A stretch of DNA of 42,561 nucleotides from Acidobacteriota bacterium (GTDB lineage Bacteria; Acidobacteriota; Vicinamibacteria; Vicinamibacterales; UBA8438). The translations under genes and the position numbers were made by a program. The notes beneath the pieces are model-generated. The model searched no databases and was not told the DNA's origin. It worked only from the letters and a program-made list of their open reading frames with translations. Each line of letters opens with the position of its first letter. Position 1 is the stretch's first letter. The DNA lies in NCBI GenBank assembly GCA_002726085.1, contig PBRZ01000080.1, positions 54,925-97,485 of the forward strand. Reading direction: 5' to 3'. Positions 17,657-26,068 of the stretch are shown piece by piece.

Positions 17657-17662
17657 TAGAAT
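17657..17662 (+). promoter_or_regulatory. -10 box for a possibly leaderless sirtuin mRNA
   Basis: TAGAAT ends exactly 6 nt before the ATG at 17669, so transcription would begin at or next to the start codon. No Shine-Dalgarno is visible and the -35 is not recognisable. kdsA shows the same spacing. Confidence 0.4.
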
Positions 17663-17668
17663 GCACCG

Positions 17669-18427
17669 ATGTCGACGGATCTCGATCTGGCCCGGCTGGT
17701 TGAGCGTCTCGGAACACGTCCGCGAACCACTGTTCTGACCGGCGCAGGGGTCTCCGCCGCCAGCGGCGTCCCAACGTTTCGCGGCGAGCATGGGCTCTGG
17801 AAAAGCCACCATCCAGCGGAACTGGCGACACCAGAAGCCTTCGAACGAGACCCTGCACTGGTGTGGGAATGGTACGACTGGCGACGCCAGCAAATCGCCG
17901 CCTGTACGCCGAACCGCGCACACGCCGTCCTGGCCGAATGGAACCGCCGCGACCCCACCTTCACGCTGGTCACGCAAAACGTCGACGGGCTGCACGAGCT
18001 GGCCGGCACGACCGACGTCGTCCGGTTTCACGGCTCCATTTGGGAAGTGCGGTGTTGGCGCGCCTGCGCCGCGTCACCGAGCCGCTGGCGCGACGACTCG
18101 GTCCCGCTCCCATCGATCCCGCCAACCTGTCCGCACTGCGACGGGCCACTTCGGCCCGGGGTGGTATGGTTTGGCGAGGGCATCGACCCCGCCGTCATCG
18201 CGCGGAGCGAGCTAGCAACACGGTGTGAGCTATTCCTGACGATCGGCACCTCGTCGCTGGTCTATCCGGCCGCTGGACTCGTGCAGCAGGCTCGCCGACA
18301 CGGCGCGTTCACCGTGGAGATCAACCCCGAAGCCACCCCGCTCTCATCCGGGATTGACCTCGTGCTGCGGGGAAAGGCCGAAGACGTGCTCGACACCCTG
18401 TGGCCACAGCTGATGCAAATCACCTGA
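17669..18427 (+). CDS. cobB: NAD-dependent protein deacylase, SIRT5-like class III sirtuin
   Basis: Removes acyl groups from lysines using NAD+, releasing nicotinamide. The 252 residues carry [15 protein letters not shown] (25-39), QNVDGLH (103-109), the catalytic His121, zinc cysteines Cys129, Cys133, Cys154 and Cys157, and GTSSLVYPA. The YxxR pair (Tyr69, Arg72 in WYDWR) marks class III sirtuins, which prefer succinyl and malonyl lysine. It is beside pncB and pncA, which recycle nicotinamide, giving a coherent NAD+ loop. Its stop lies 12 bp from the convergent pncB stop. Confidence 0.94.
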   Translation: MSTDLDLARLVERLGTRPRTTVLTGAGVSAASGVPTFRGEHGLWKSHHPAELATPEAFERDPALVWEWYDWRRQQIAACTPNRAHAVLAEWNRRDPTFTLVTQNVDGLHELAGTTDVVRFHGSIWEVRCWRACAASPSRWRDDSVPLPSIPPTCPHCDGPLRPGVVWFGEGIDPAVIARSELATRCELFLTIGTSSLVYPAAGLVQQARRHGAFTVEINPEATPLSSGIDLVLRGKAEDVLDTLWPQLMQIT

Positions 18428-18439
18428 CGCCTTCTCGCA

Positions 18440-19816
18440 TCAAGACGGCTGACTGCCGCTCTCCTCCAGAGCACCGCGGCCTGAGCGCTCCGAGGCGACC
18501 TCCGTCGCCAACTGTGCAAGGGGTCGGCTCACGACAACGGGATACTCCGTGGCATCTCGGTGTCGCCGCACCCCTTCCGGCAGACCCGCCACGGCGGCCT
18601 GACACGATGCGCGAATCTCGTCGATGGGACGCGCCGGTTGCTGCCGTTTCCCGTTCCGCACGACGCGCCTCAGTAGTGGCTCACCCTCGGTCGGCCCCGT
18701 CTCGTCGACCAGTGCAACGACGTCCCTGACCACACCGGTTCGACTGCTCACCCGCCAGACCTGCTTGGCTCCCGGATACGTCTGCTTCCCGCTACTCAGC
18801 TTCATCAGCGGAGTCATCGCGCCCTCCCGCTCGATCTCCACCAGCTTGTACACCCCGCCAAGAGCCGGCGCGTCATTCGATGTGCTCAGCGCAGTACCCA
18901 CCCCGAAACCGTCGATCGGTGCGCCCGCGGACACGAGCGCCGCCACCTTGTGCTCATCCAGGTCTCCGCTGGCCAGAATCTGTGTGCCAGCGAGCCCGCC
19001 TGCATCCAGGATCCGACGCACGGCCCGGCTGAGATCGACCAGATCGCCGCTGTCGAGCCTAACGCCTGCCGGCCTGAGCCCGGCTCCGACGATGTGTCGT
19101 GCCGCGGCGACCGAATCATAGGTATCGATCAACAAGACCGACTGCTCGCCGTAGATGGTCATGAAACGTTCGAATGCGGTCAGCTCGTCCGTCTGCGCCA
19201 TCACCCACGAGTGCGCCATCGTGCCCGACACAGGCACCCCGTAGCGATAGCCAGCCTCGACGTTCGAAGTGGACTGGCAACCCGCCAGACACGCGGCCCG
19301 CGCCGCGCACATCGCCGCCTGCGTCCCGTGCGCGCGACGCCCGCCGAACTCGGACACGGGTCGTCCGCCGGCCGCCTGCGTTACCCGTGCCGCCTTACTC
19401 GCAATCGAGGTCTGAAACAGGATGGTCGCCAGCAGCGCCGTCTCTACCAGCTGCGCCTCAGGCAGCGGTGCCGTCACCCGCACGATCGGCTCACCGGCAA
19501 AGACCGGGGTTCCCTCTGGCACAGCCCACACGTCGCCGGTGAACCGCAGTCGGGGCAGATAGTCGTCGAAAAACTCTGGAGCGGCGCCCCGTAAAGCAGA
19601 GAGTGTCCTGACATACGCGATCTCGTCAGGTGTGCATCGCCACGTCTCGAGGTAGCAAATCGCCTGCTCGAGCCCAGCCGCCACCAGATATCCGCGTGTC
19701 GCCGGCAAGTCCCGCACAAAGAGCTCGAACGTGGCTCTGGTCTTGTCGGCCCCCATGGCGACATATCCCGCGGCCATCGTCAGCTCGTAGAGGTCTGTGG
19801 AGAGGGCCCCTGGCAT
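18440..19816 (-). CDS. pncB: Nicotinate phosphoribosyltransferase
   Basis: Joins nicotinate to PRPP to give nicotinate mononucleotide, entering NAD+ via the Preiss-Handler route. The 458 residues show the family pattern STDLYELTMAAGY at the N-terminus, SEFGGRRAHG (phosphoribosyl-binding region), the phosphorylatable-His-type segment GTMAHSWVMA, IDTYDS, VRLDSGDL and GFGVGTALSTS. The ATG lies 24 bp from the divergent pncA ATG, leaving almost no leader for either gene. An imperfect palindrome occupies that gap. Confidence 0.95.
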   Translation of the reverse strand: MPGALSTDLYELTMAAGYVAMGADKTRATFELFVRDLPATRGYLVAAGLEQAICYLETWRCTPDEIAYVRTLSALRGAAPEFFDDYLPRLRFTGDVWAVPEGTPVFAGEPIVRVTAPLPEAQLVETALLATILFQTSIASKAARVTQAAGGRPVSEFGGRRAHGTQAAMCAARAACLAGCQSTSNVEAGYRYGVPVSGTMAHSWVMAQTDELTAFERFMTIYGEQSVLLIDTYDSVAAARHIVGAGLRPAGVRLDSGDLVDLSRAVRRILDAGGLAGTQILASGDLDEHKVAALVSAGAPIDGFGVGTALSTSNDAPALGGVYKLVEIEREGAMTPLMKLSSGKQTYPGAKQVWRVSSRTGVVRDVVALVDETGPTEGEPLLRRVVRNGKRQQPARPIDEIRASCQAAVAGLPEGVRRHRDATEYPVVVSRPLAQLATEVASERSGRGALEESGSQPS

Positions 19817-19825
19817 GATCCGGGT

Positions 19826-19839
19826 GGTAATGTATCACC
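19826..19839. promoter_or_regulatory. Imperfect palindrome shared by divergent pncB and pncA
   Basis: GGTAATGTATCACC has 5 of 7 positions symmetric and lies between start codons only 24 bp apart. It contains TACATT on the minus strand, a possible -10 for pncB. It could be a joint operator or promoter core. No match to a named NAD regulator site is claimed. Confidence 0.4.
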
Positions 19840-19840
19840 G

Positions 19841-20467
19841 ATGATCGAGCCACCCCAGCCACCAGCAACACCGGACGACGGCACCTCCATCGCGGTCCTC
19901 GCGGTGGATGTGCAGCGCGACTTCTGTCCGGGCGGGGCGTTGGCTGTGGCTGACGGCGACCGGGTCGTAACTGTGCTGAATCGAATCCTGGACGCTGCTC
20001 ACACGCGCGGCTTTCCGGTCTACGCCACCCGGGACTGGCACCCTCCAGACTCCAGGCACTTCCTCGCAGGAGGAGGCTCCTGGCCCGTGCACTGTGTCGC
20101 CGGCTCCCAGGGCGCCCAGTTTCACCCCGACCTGCGTCTGCCGGACGGCACCCAGGTCGTCAACACGGGGACCGAGGCCGACAGCGACGGCTACTCAGCC
20201 TTCGAGGGGACTCTCGACGACGGCACCCCACTCGCCGAAGACCTGCGCCGCCGGGGCATCACCCACATGGTGGCGGGAGGACTCGCGACCGATTACTGCG
20301 TACGACACTCGGTCCTAGACGCCATTCGCGGAGGATGGCGCGTGACGCTCGTGACCGACGCGATCGCCGCTGTGGATCTGAAGCCTGGAGATGGCGCGCA
20401 CGCCCTGGAGGAGATGCGCGCAGCCGGCGCTGAGCTCCGCCAATCGACCGAGCTCGACTTATGGTAG
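19841..20467 (+). CDS. pncA: Nicotinamidase-family hydrolase with altered catalytic triad
   Basis: Expected to deamidate nicotinamide to nicotinate. The 208 residues show VDVQRDFCPGGALAV (catalytic Asp23), metal ligands Asp65, His67 and His73 in RDWHPPDSRHF with His84 in WPVHC, and nucleophile Cys153 in GGLATDYCVRHS. The third triad member is a Lys in KG(T/E) followed by YSAF in E. coli and M. tuberculosis PncA. Here that site reads NTGTEADSDGYSAFEG, placing Thr109 at the Lys position. The codon is ACG, two changes from AAA and one from AAG. Genomic context with pncB and a sirtuin still favours nicotinamidase, but activity is in question. Confidence 0.88.
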   Translation: MIEPPQPPATPDDGTSIAVLAVDVQRDFCPGGALAVADGDRVVTVLNRILDAAHTRGFPVYATRDWHPPDSRHFLAGGGSWPVHCVAGSQGAQFHPDLRLPDGTQVVNTGTEADSDGYSAFEGTLDDGTPLAEDLRRRGITHMVAGGLATDYCVRHSVLDAIRGGWRVTLVTDAIAAVDLKPGDGAHALEEMRAAGAELRQSTELDLW

Positions 20468-20515
20468 CAAGGGCCTTTAGGCCTGTCCGAACGCGCCGGG
20501 TCCCCCGCTGTCGGA

Positions 20516-23353
20516 TCAATTGCCTCTAACCGGACTGGGACCCCCGCTGAAGGTCCACAGGTAGTCGCGGACAGACCTGATCTGTGCGACCCCGTCCTGG
20601 TCGAACTGCGGGTAGAACGAGTCGGGATACTCGGTCCAGAAATTCGGCATGTTGGTGCCGGGCTGGATGTCCAGCGGCCGGATCATCCACTCGAGGACCC
20701 AGTCCGGCTGCAGCCGTTCCGGTGACATTCGCAGGTCCGGCGCCAACGTCGCGACGTCCTGACCTTCTGGAATCGTATCCAGCACGTGGCACTGCTGACA
20801 GCGCAACAACTCGAACAGTTCCTCGCCCGTGCGGAGATCGCCCGGGTCCGGATCGGCCTCGTGCGTGCGGAATGGTCCGACGGCATCGGAGACGGCCGCG
20901 AAGTAGTCGATCGCCTCGTTCCAGTCCGCATCGTCGAGTCCGAAACTGGGCATCCTCACATCGAGCCACGGCCGAATGGTGATCGGGTCCCGCAAGAACG
21001 CATACAGCCAATCGGGCTTCACCTTGGCGCCCTCTGGCGTCAGGAGCGGAGGTACCAGGTGCGCCTCCTCCACCAGGTCTCGGTAATCCCCGCCATCCCC
21101 TTCCATCTCGTGACACGCCACACAATTCCGGCGACGGAACAGATTGCGACCATTGATCGTCGCATCCTTCCGGGCCGAGCGCGCCACCTGCGCCACCTTC
21201 GGCTGCACATCCCGCTGGAAGCTCATGACCGCGGTCGTCAGTAGGCGGGCCTCCTCTTCACTGAAACCGAAGTCCGGCATCCGAAGCTTCTCGAGCGGCT
21301 GCAGGATCCTGTTCCGGTCGTAGATACTCGGGTCGAGGAGCTTCTGCCCGATCCAGTCCCGCTTGGTGTGTGGGATGTCGTGCACGAAGGCGAAGTCGAA
21401 TTGCGGGAGCAGCTTGCTCCCCTCCGCCGAGAGCTCCGTGCCGATCGGCTGAATGTCGTCGAACCCGGCGATCTCGTGACAGCTGTAGCACCCGTACCGA
21501 CCAATCGCCCGACGTCCGAGGTCGAGCTGACGCTCCTCCGGGCTCATCCCCGCCACTTCGGCCTGCGCCTCTTCATACGGCACAACCGCGCGGATGTAGT
21601 CCAGCAACACCGCATCCACGTCCGTCGCCTGATACGTCGCCTGGGCACCCACACCGGCGCCCCCTGTCAGCCCGACCAGATACGTCGCGACGTCGCTCAC
21701 CTCGCCGTCGGTCAGCCGCATGTCCGGCATGTAGGCATCGGCGCTGTAGTGCCGCGGATTCCGCACCCAATCGAACAACCACTCAAAGGTCGTCTTGCTA
21801 CCAATCGCCTGGAGCGGCTGGCCAAACGTGCGTCGCGGCCCCGCCGCCTGGCGAGTCTCGCCGCCAGTGACATGACACGCCAGACACCCCACCGATTCGA
21901 CGATCTGCTGCCCGTTCCCGGCGTCGCCACGACGCGGGTCCGACACCGCGAACTCGTGTTCCTCGGAATTCGCGTAGAGGTAGGCCACGACGGCATCGAT
22001 TTCGACTTCGTTGCGAACGGCGTCCTCCGGCGAGTCGGTATTGGAGTTGTACCAGATACTCGGCATCCAGGTGCTGGGTTTGACGGCTCGTGGGTCGCGC
22101 AGCCAGTCGCCCACCCAGTCCCGGTCGAGCTTCGAGGCGACCTTCACCAGGTCGGGCCCAGGCTTCCGTAGATCCTCGAAACCGGCCGTCTTGTGGCAGG
22201 TATAGCAGCCGGCGCGCTCATACATGCCATAGGCGAGATTCAGATTGTCCGCCTCCGGCACGAATACCTCACCTTTGTGGCACTTGGCGCACGATGCCTC
22301 GGTCATCCCGGTGGGCAGCATCGGGTAGTCCCAGAGATGCGACTCCTCCCAGTGATAGTCCTCTTCCCATTGCGCCATCTGCTCGTCTGTGGCCGGAGAG
22401 TGGGCCGCGTCAGCGAATGTAATTGACTGCCCCATGCCCTCGTGGCACACAGTGCAGCCCGTGGTCTCTATCGAGTGGGGCGAGCTGTTGCCGACATAGA
22501 CATCCAGGTTGGGGTGCGTCCGAAACGGCTGCGGGTACTCTTCGTAGCCCACCCGGTCGATCGCCAGATGACAGGTTTCGCACCGATCCATCTTTGGCAC
22601 GCGGATGAAGTTCACGTCGTCCACGACGTTCGGCGTGATAGTCTGTCGCACCGTCAAGCTAGGCGCCAGGAAATCCAGGAGTGGCGCGTTCAGGAGATAG
22701 TCGTCGATCAGGCTCGGCTCCAGGTCCGAAATCAGGCTCTGGAGCCGCTCCGTCTCGCCAGTCAGCGTCGTCAGCTCGTCGTCGATGACGGCAACCCCCT
22801 CGCTGATCGCCGCCAGCTGCGCCCGCAGACCGTCCCGAGTCGCCGTCTGCGACTCCACCTCGAGCCCTTGCGCCAGCCACTCCTCGTACAGCGCGGCAAC
22901 CTCCGCCTCCCCCGGCACCTCCGCCTCAGGGTCCTCGGCGTGGATCTCTTCGCGCCGCGTCTCGAATGTATAGCGGTCCACGTCGTAGTTCGCCTTGGTG
23001 AACTGGAAGTTCTGGGTGGCGACGAACAGCTCCCGCTCGACCTCCGCCAGCTGCGCCTCGAGCTCCTCCGTCTGCGCAGCACTCGAGGCCAGCCCCTGCT
23101 CGGCCGTAGCCCGTTGGGACGTCAACTCCGCCACCCGCGCCTGGTCGACATCCCCCTGGGCGGCCGCCAGACCGGCGCGCGTCACTTCCATCTCGAGCTG
23201 CGTGAACTGCCGCTGGTAGTTCTTCCACTCCCGATCGTAGTCGTCCCAGATCATCCAGACCGTCGTGAACAGCACGAACAGGCTGGACACGGCGAAGACC
23301 ACGTTCAGGAAATCGATGTTGTAGGCGTGTCCGACTGCCCTCTTGTCTGCCAT
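20516..23353 (-). CDS. Membrane-anchored octaheme c-type cytochrome with long coiled coil, bc-complex subunit
   Basis: A 945-residue cytochrome encoded last in the bc-complex operon. One N-terminal membrane helix (residues 18-36) is followed by a coiled coil of roughly 180 residues (about 45-225). Eight CxxCH motifs start at residues 258, 300, 355, 383, 490, 622, 744 and 852. The last five are each followed by an MP motif (Met430, 542, 692, 801, 902), as expected of tandem class I cytochrome c domains with His/Met ligands. The first three lack one and may be bis-His. No separate cytochrome c1 gene is present, so this protein probably takes that role. Most of the protein should be periplasmic. 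Confidence 0.9.
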   Translation of the reverse strand: MADKRAVGHAYNIDFLNVVFAVSSLFVLFTTVWMIWDDYDREWKNYQRQFTQLEMEVTRAGLAAAQGDVDQARVAELTSQRATAEQGLASSAAQTEELEAQLAEVERELFVATQNFQFTKANYDVDRYTFETRREEIHAEDPEAEVPGEAEVAALYEEWLAQGLEVESQTATRDGLRAQLAAISEGVAVIDDELTTLTGETERLQSLISDLEPSLIDDYLLNAPLLDFLAPSLTVRQTITPNVVDDVNFIRVPKMDRCETCHLAIDRVGYEEYPQPFRTHPNLDVYVGNSSPHSIETTGCTVCHEGMGQSITFADAAHSPATDEQMAQWEEDYHWEESHLWDYPMLPTGMTEASCAKCHKGEVFVPEADNLNLAYGMYERAGCYTCHKTAGFEDLRKPGPDLVKVASKLDRDWVGDWLRDPRAVKPSTWMPSIWYNSNTDSPEDAVRNEVEIDAVVAYLYANSEEHEFAVSDPRRGDAGNGQQIVESVGCLACHVTGGETRQAAGPRRTFGQPLQAIGSKTTFEWLFDWVRNPRHYSADAYMPDMRLTDGEVSDVATYLVGLTGGAGVGAQATYQATDVDAVLLDYIRAVVPYEEAQAEVAGMSPEERQLDLGRRAIGRYGCYSCHEIAGFDDIQPIGTELSAEGSKLLPQFDFAFVHDIPHTKRDWIGQKLLDPSIYDRNRILQPLEKLRMPDFGFSEEEARLLTTAVMSFQRDVQPKVAQVARSARKDATINGRNLFRRRNCVACHEMEGDGGDYRDLVEEAHLVPPLLTPEGAKVKPDWLYAFLRDPITIRPWLDVRMPSFGLDDADWNEAIDYFAAVSDAVGPFRTHEADPDPGDLRTGEELFELLRCQQCHVLDTIPEGQDVATLAPDLRMSPERLQPDWVLEWMIRPLDIQPGTNMPNFWTEYPDSFYPQFDQDGVAQIRSVRDYLWTFSGGPSPVRGN

Positions 23354-23393
23354 GGCGCGAGATCTCGCCGTCCCAGCGGGGACGTCCTCGGGG

Positions 23394-24470
23394 TTAGATA
23401 TTGAAGAAGAACTCCGGAATCGACACGATGTATTTGAGGTTGAACAGCCACCGCGTCAGCATCTTCACCGGCAGCGACAACATCAACAGAAACAGCAGAA
23501 CAGTGACGTAGTAGCGTGTGGGCCCCAACTTCTCGTAGTACTTGGTGAGCCCCTTCTTGGCCAGCGCGGCCGGCAACACCACCATGTAGCCAATGGTCAG
23601 CAAGATTCCGAAGATCTCCCGGATGAACCAGTTCTCCGGCTGCGCCATCCCCAGCCCACGCACCCAAATGAACTCGGACAACTGCACGTTGGTCAGCGCC
23701 TCGAGCTTGTGGATGTCCCAGAACTCGAAGGGACCGAAGAAGTTCCAGTTCGGCCCGCGCAAAAAGGTCCCCAGCACGATCAGCGACGACCAGAGCACGA
23801 CGAACCCGAACAGGAAGATCGTGATCTCGACGCGACGCTCGTTGAAGGTGTAATACCCGTTTCCTTTCGGGTTCTTGTCGATGTAGGGAATCGCCATCAG
23901 CCCGACGATGATCAGCCCCGGCAGGACGACCCCGGCCAGCCACGGGTCGAAATAGACGAGCATCTCCTGCAACCCGAGGAAATACCAGGGCGCCTTCGAC
24001 GGGTTGGGGGTATTTGCGTTGTTGGCCGGCTGCTCGAGCGGCGCATCGAGCCCGATCGACCACACGATGATGATGACTGTGCAGACGACCATCGCGATCA
24101 GCTCGATGTAGACCAGATCTGGCCACGTCCACACCCGGTCTTCCTCGTCCTTCTCGATCGGCGGCTCGCCGGCCGCGAGCCGCCGGTCGTTGCGCACCGC
24201 CTCGCGCATCGAATACCAGGTGAAGAACACCAGCAGAAAGATCAATCCCACAATCGGGACGTTGTCCGGCTTGGTGAGAATCAGATTGAAATTCTCGTCT
24301 GTCAGCCCAAAGCCGAAAAACACTGCCAGAAAGGCCATCAGGCCCCAGCCCCAGCTGTTCGAGGCAAACGCCTCCCGCTTCCAGACAATGAAGACAAGCG
24401 CCACGACCGTGGTGAGGAAAAACAGCCGCGGGTCTGCGAACAGGTCGATAAAGCTCTTGAGCTCGTCCAT
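23394..24470 (-). CDS. Cytochrome b C-terminal subunit (subunit IV-like) with extra N-terminal helices
   Basis: C-terminal half of split cytochrome b, forming part of the quinol oxidation site. The 358 residues are over twice the length of b6f subunit IV. Three additional hydrophobic helices (about 12-30, 42-56, 70-87) precede the subunit IV-like part. The ef-loop motif reads SKAPWYFLGLQEM (residues 158-170) where mitochondrial enzymes have PEWY. Loss of that Glu is common in menaquinol-using complexes. The C-terminal helices and an Asn/Phe-rich loop follow. It lies between the octaheme and cytochrome b6-type genes, all on one strand. Confidence 0.92.
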   Translation of the reverse strand: MDELKSFIDLFADPRLFFLTTVVALVFIVWKREAFASNSWGWGLMAFLAVFFGFGLTDENFNLILTKPDNVPIVGLIFLLVFFTWYSMREAVRNDRRLAAGEPPIEKDEEDRVWTWPDLVYIELIAMVVCTVIIIVWSIGLDAPLEQPANNANTPNPSKAPWYFLGLQEMLVYFDPWLAGVVLPGLIIVGLMAIPYIDKNPKGNGYYTFNERRVEITIFLFGFVVLWSSLIVLGTFLRGPNWNFFGPFEFWDIHKLEALTNVQLSEFIWVRGLGMAQPENWFIREIFGILLTIGYMVVLPAALAKKGLTKYYEKLGPTRYYVTVLLFLLMLSLPVKMLTRWLFNLKYIVSIPEFFFNI

Positions 24471-24481
24471 ATATCGATTAC

Positions 24482-24502
24482 CCGGCTTCTGACTTCTCGA
24501 AC
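24482..24502. repeat. Short TC-rich repeat remnant
   Basis: The plus strand reads GGCTTCTGACTTCTCG in the 39-bp gap between the two cytochrome b genes. It shares TTCTGAC and TTCTCG with the copy at 2495-2524. Confidence 0.35.
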
Positions 24503-24509
24503 ATTCAGC

Positions 24510-25325
24510 CTAGAGCGGTCCTGATATCCCGCCATCTTTCCGCACCCGCCAGAAATGCACCGCCATCAGGAAGCCGATCGCCAGCGGCAGTCCAACGCAG
24601 TGCAGCACATAAAACCGCAACAACGCCCCCTCGCCGACGAACGTGCCGCCCAGCAGCGCAAAGCGCACGTCGTCGGCTATGTGCACCAGCGGCACGTCGC
24701 CCAGCGCTATCAGGGAGACCAGAGGGCCCTCGTGGCCCAGGAACGGTGTCGCTCGCGCCATGCTCGAGCCGACCGTGATCGCCCAGATCGCCAACTGGTC
24801 CCACGGCAGCAGATAGCCAGTAAAGGACAGCAGCAGGGTCAGCACCAGCATGATGACGCCGACATTCCAGTTGAATTCCCGTGGCGGTTTGTAGGACCCG
24901 GTCATGAAGACCCGGAACATGTGCAGCCAGACCGTGATGACCATCGCATGGGCGCCCCACCGGTGCATCTCCCGCATGATGCCGAGCGGCACGTGCTCGC
25001 GCAGACTCACGATGTCCGCGTAGGCATATTCCAGGGTCGGTCGGTAGTAGAACATCAACAGCAAGCCAGTGAAGGTCAGCTGCAGGAACAGGAAGAAGCT
25101 GAGCCCCCCCATGCACCAGGTGTAGCGCATCCGGACGCCCGACTTCCGCAACCGCACCGGGTGCATGTGCAGAAACACGTTCGACAGCATGACCAGTACC
25201 CGGTTCCGGTCATTTATCGGCGCGGTATGTCTAAAGATCGACGTCCAGATTTGCGTCTCGGTGAGCCAGTCCCACGCGCGCACCAGTGCAGGGGGCTTCG
25301 GTTCGATCGTCTTCGTGTCAGCCAT
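24510..25325 (-). CDS. Cytochrome b6-type subunit (N-terminal half of cytochrome b)
   Basis: Carries the two b hemes of the quinol-oxidising complex. In 271 residues, heme ligands are His121 and His135 (spacing 14) and His242 and His257 (spacing 15). The 15-residue spacing is that of b6f, not mitochondrial bc1. Cys71 in [12 protein letters not shown] matches the Cys35 segment of plant cytochrome b6 that binds heme ci covalently, so a third heme is likely. [11 protein letters not shown] also fits. The gene lies 6 bp after the Rieske gene. Confidence 0.94.
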   Translation of the reverse strand: MADTKTIEPKPPALVRAWDWLTETQIWTSIFRHTAPINDRNRVLVMLSNVFLHMHPVRLRKSGVRMRYTWCMGGLSFFLFLQLTFTGLLLMFYYRPTLEYAYADIVSLREHVPLGIMREMHRWGAHAMVITVWLHMFRVFMTGSYKPPREFNWNVGVIMLVLTLLLSFTGYLLPWDQLAIWAITVGSSMARATPFLGHEGPLVSLIALGDVPLVHIADDVRFALLGGTFVGEGALLRFYVLHCVGLPLAIGFLMAVHFWRVRKDGGISGPL

Positions 25326-25331
25326 GTTCGC

Positions 25332-26018
25332 CTAAATCTGAAGGAAGGACTCCGGCTCGGTCCACTGCCCCAGTTCCTCTTGAAACTTCCGGCTCTTGTC
25401 GATGAGGATCTGACCGTCTTCGGCCAGGACGATGCGCGTCCGCTCCAGCGGCCGCGGGGCCGGACCCTCGAAATTGATGCCGGTCGGGCGGAACCCGCTG
25501 CCGTGGCAGGGGCACTTGAACTTGTTCTCGGCCGACAGCCAGTTTGGAGTACAACCCAGATGCGTACAGCTCGTAAACAGCGCGTAGAATCCCGGAGCCT
25601 CGTTCGTGTAGTCGTTGTCGGTACGTACGACCCACACGCCGTCCGAGTCCTTGAAGCGTTCGTCGACTCCCTCCCCGTAATCCTCCGGGAACCCGACTGT
25701 GAACTGCTGCGGCGGTTCGTTGAGCACATTCGGGAACATGAAGCGGCCGGTCGCGGCAAGGCACCCCGCAGACGCCGCGGTGAACGCCCCCCAGGCGAGC
25801 CCCATCCAGCCACGCCGACCCATCAGCGGCGACGTGTCGTCATCAACCTTCGCCTTCGGCTTTGGGGCGGGACGCGCAGCGGCCGTGGTCGTGCGGCCGG
25901 CAAGCTTGGCGTCATTCCCCGCTGCTGCGGCAGCCGGCTTCGCCGCAGCCGGTCTCGGCGCCGGCTTTTCCACCGCCGGTGCATCTCCCGCCGGAGTATT
26001 CTTTGGTTCGTCAGCCAT
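25332..26018 (-). CDS. Rieske iron-sulfur protein of the bc complex
   Basis: Carries the 2Fe-2S cluster that takes the first electron from quinol. The 228 residues hold CTHLGC (Cys151, His153, Cys156) and CPCHGSGF (Cys169, Cys171, His172). A TAT-like GRRGW (67-71) precedes a membrane helix (about 72-93). The first 60 residues are an unusual Ala/Pro/Lys-rich cytoplasmic tail, longer than in typical Rieske proteins. It may contact the cytoplasmic side of a supercomplex, which is inference. It sits between the HEAT protein and the cytochrome b6 gene. Confidence 0.95.
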   Translation of the reverse strand: MADEPKNTPAGDAPAVEKPAPRPAAAKPAAAAAGNDAKLAGRTTTAAARPAPKPKAKVDDDTSPLMGRRGWMGLAWGAFTAASAGCLAATGRFMFPNVLNEPPQQFTVGFPEDYGEGVDERFKDSDGVWVVRTDNDYTNEAPGFYALFTSCTHLGCTPNWLSAENKFKCPCHGSGFRPTGINFEGPAPRPLERTRIVLAEDGQILIDKSRKFQEELGQWTEPESFLQI

Positions 26019-26068
26019 TTCTGTGTCTCATCATCACGATCGCCTACCTCGAGGGGCGCACACCCGGC

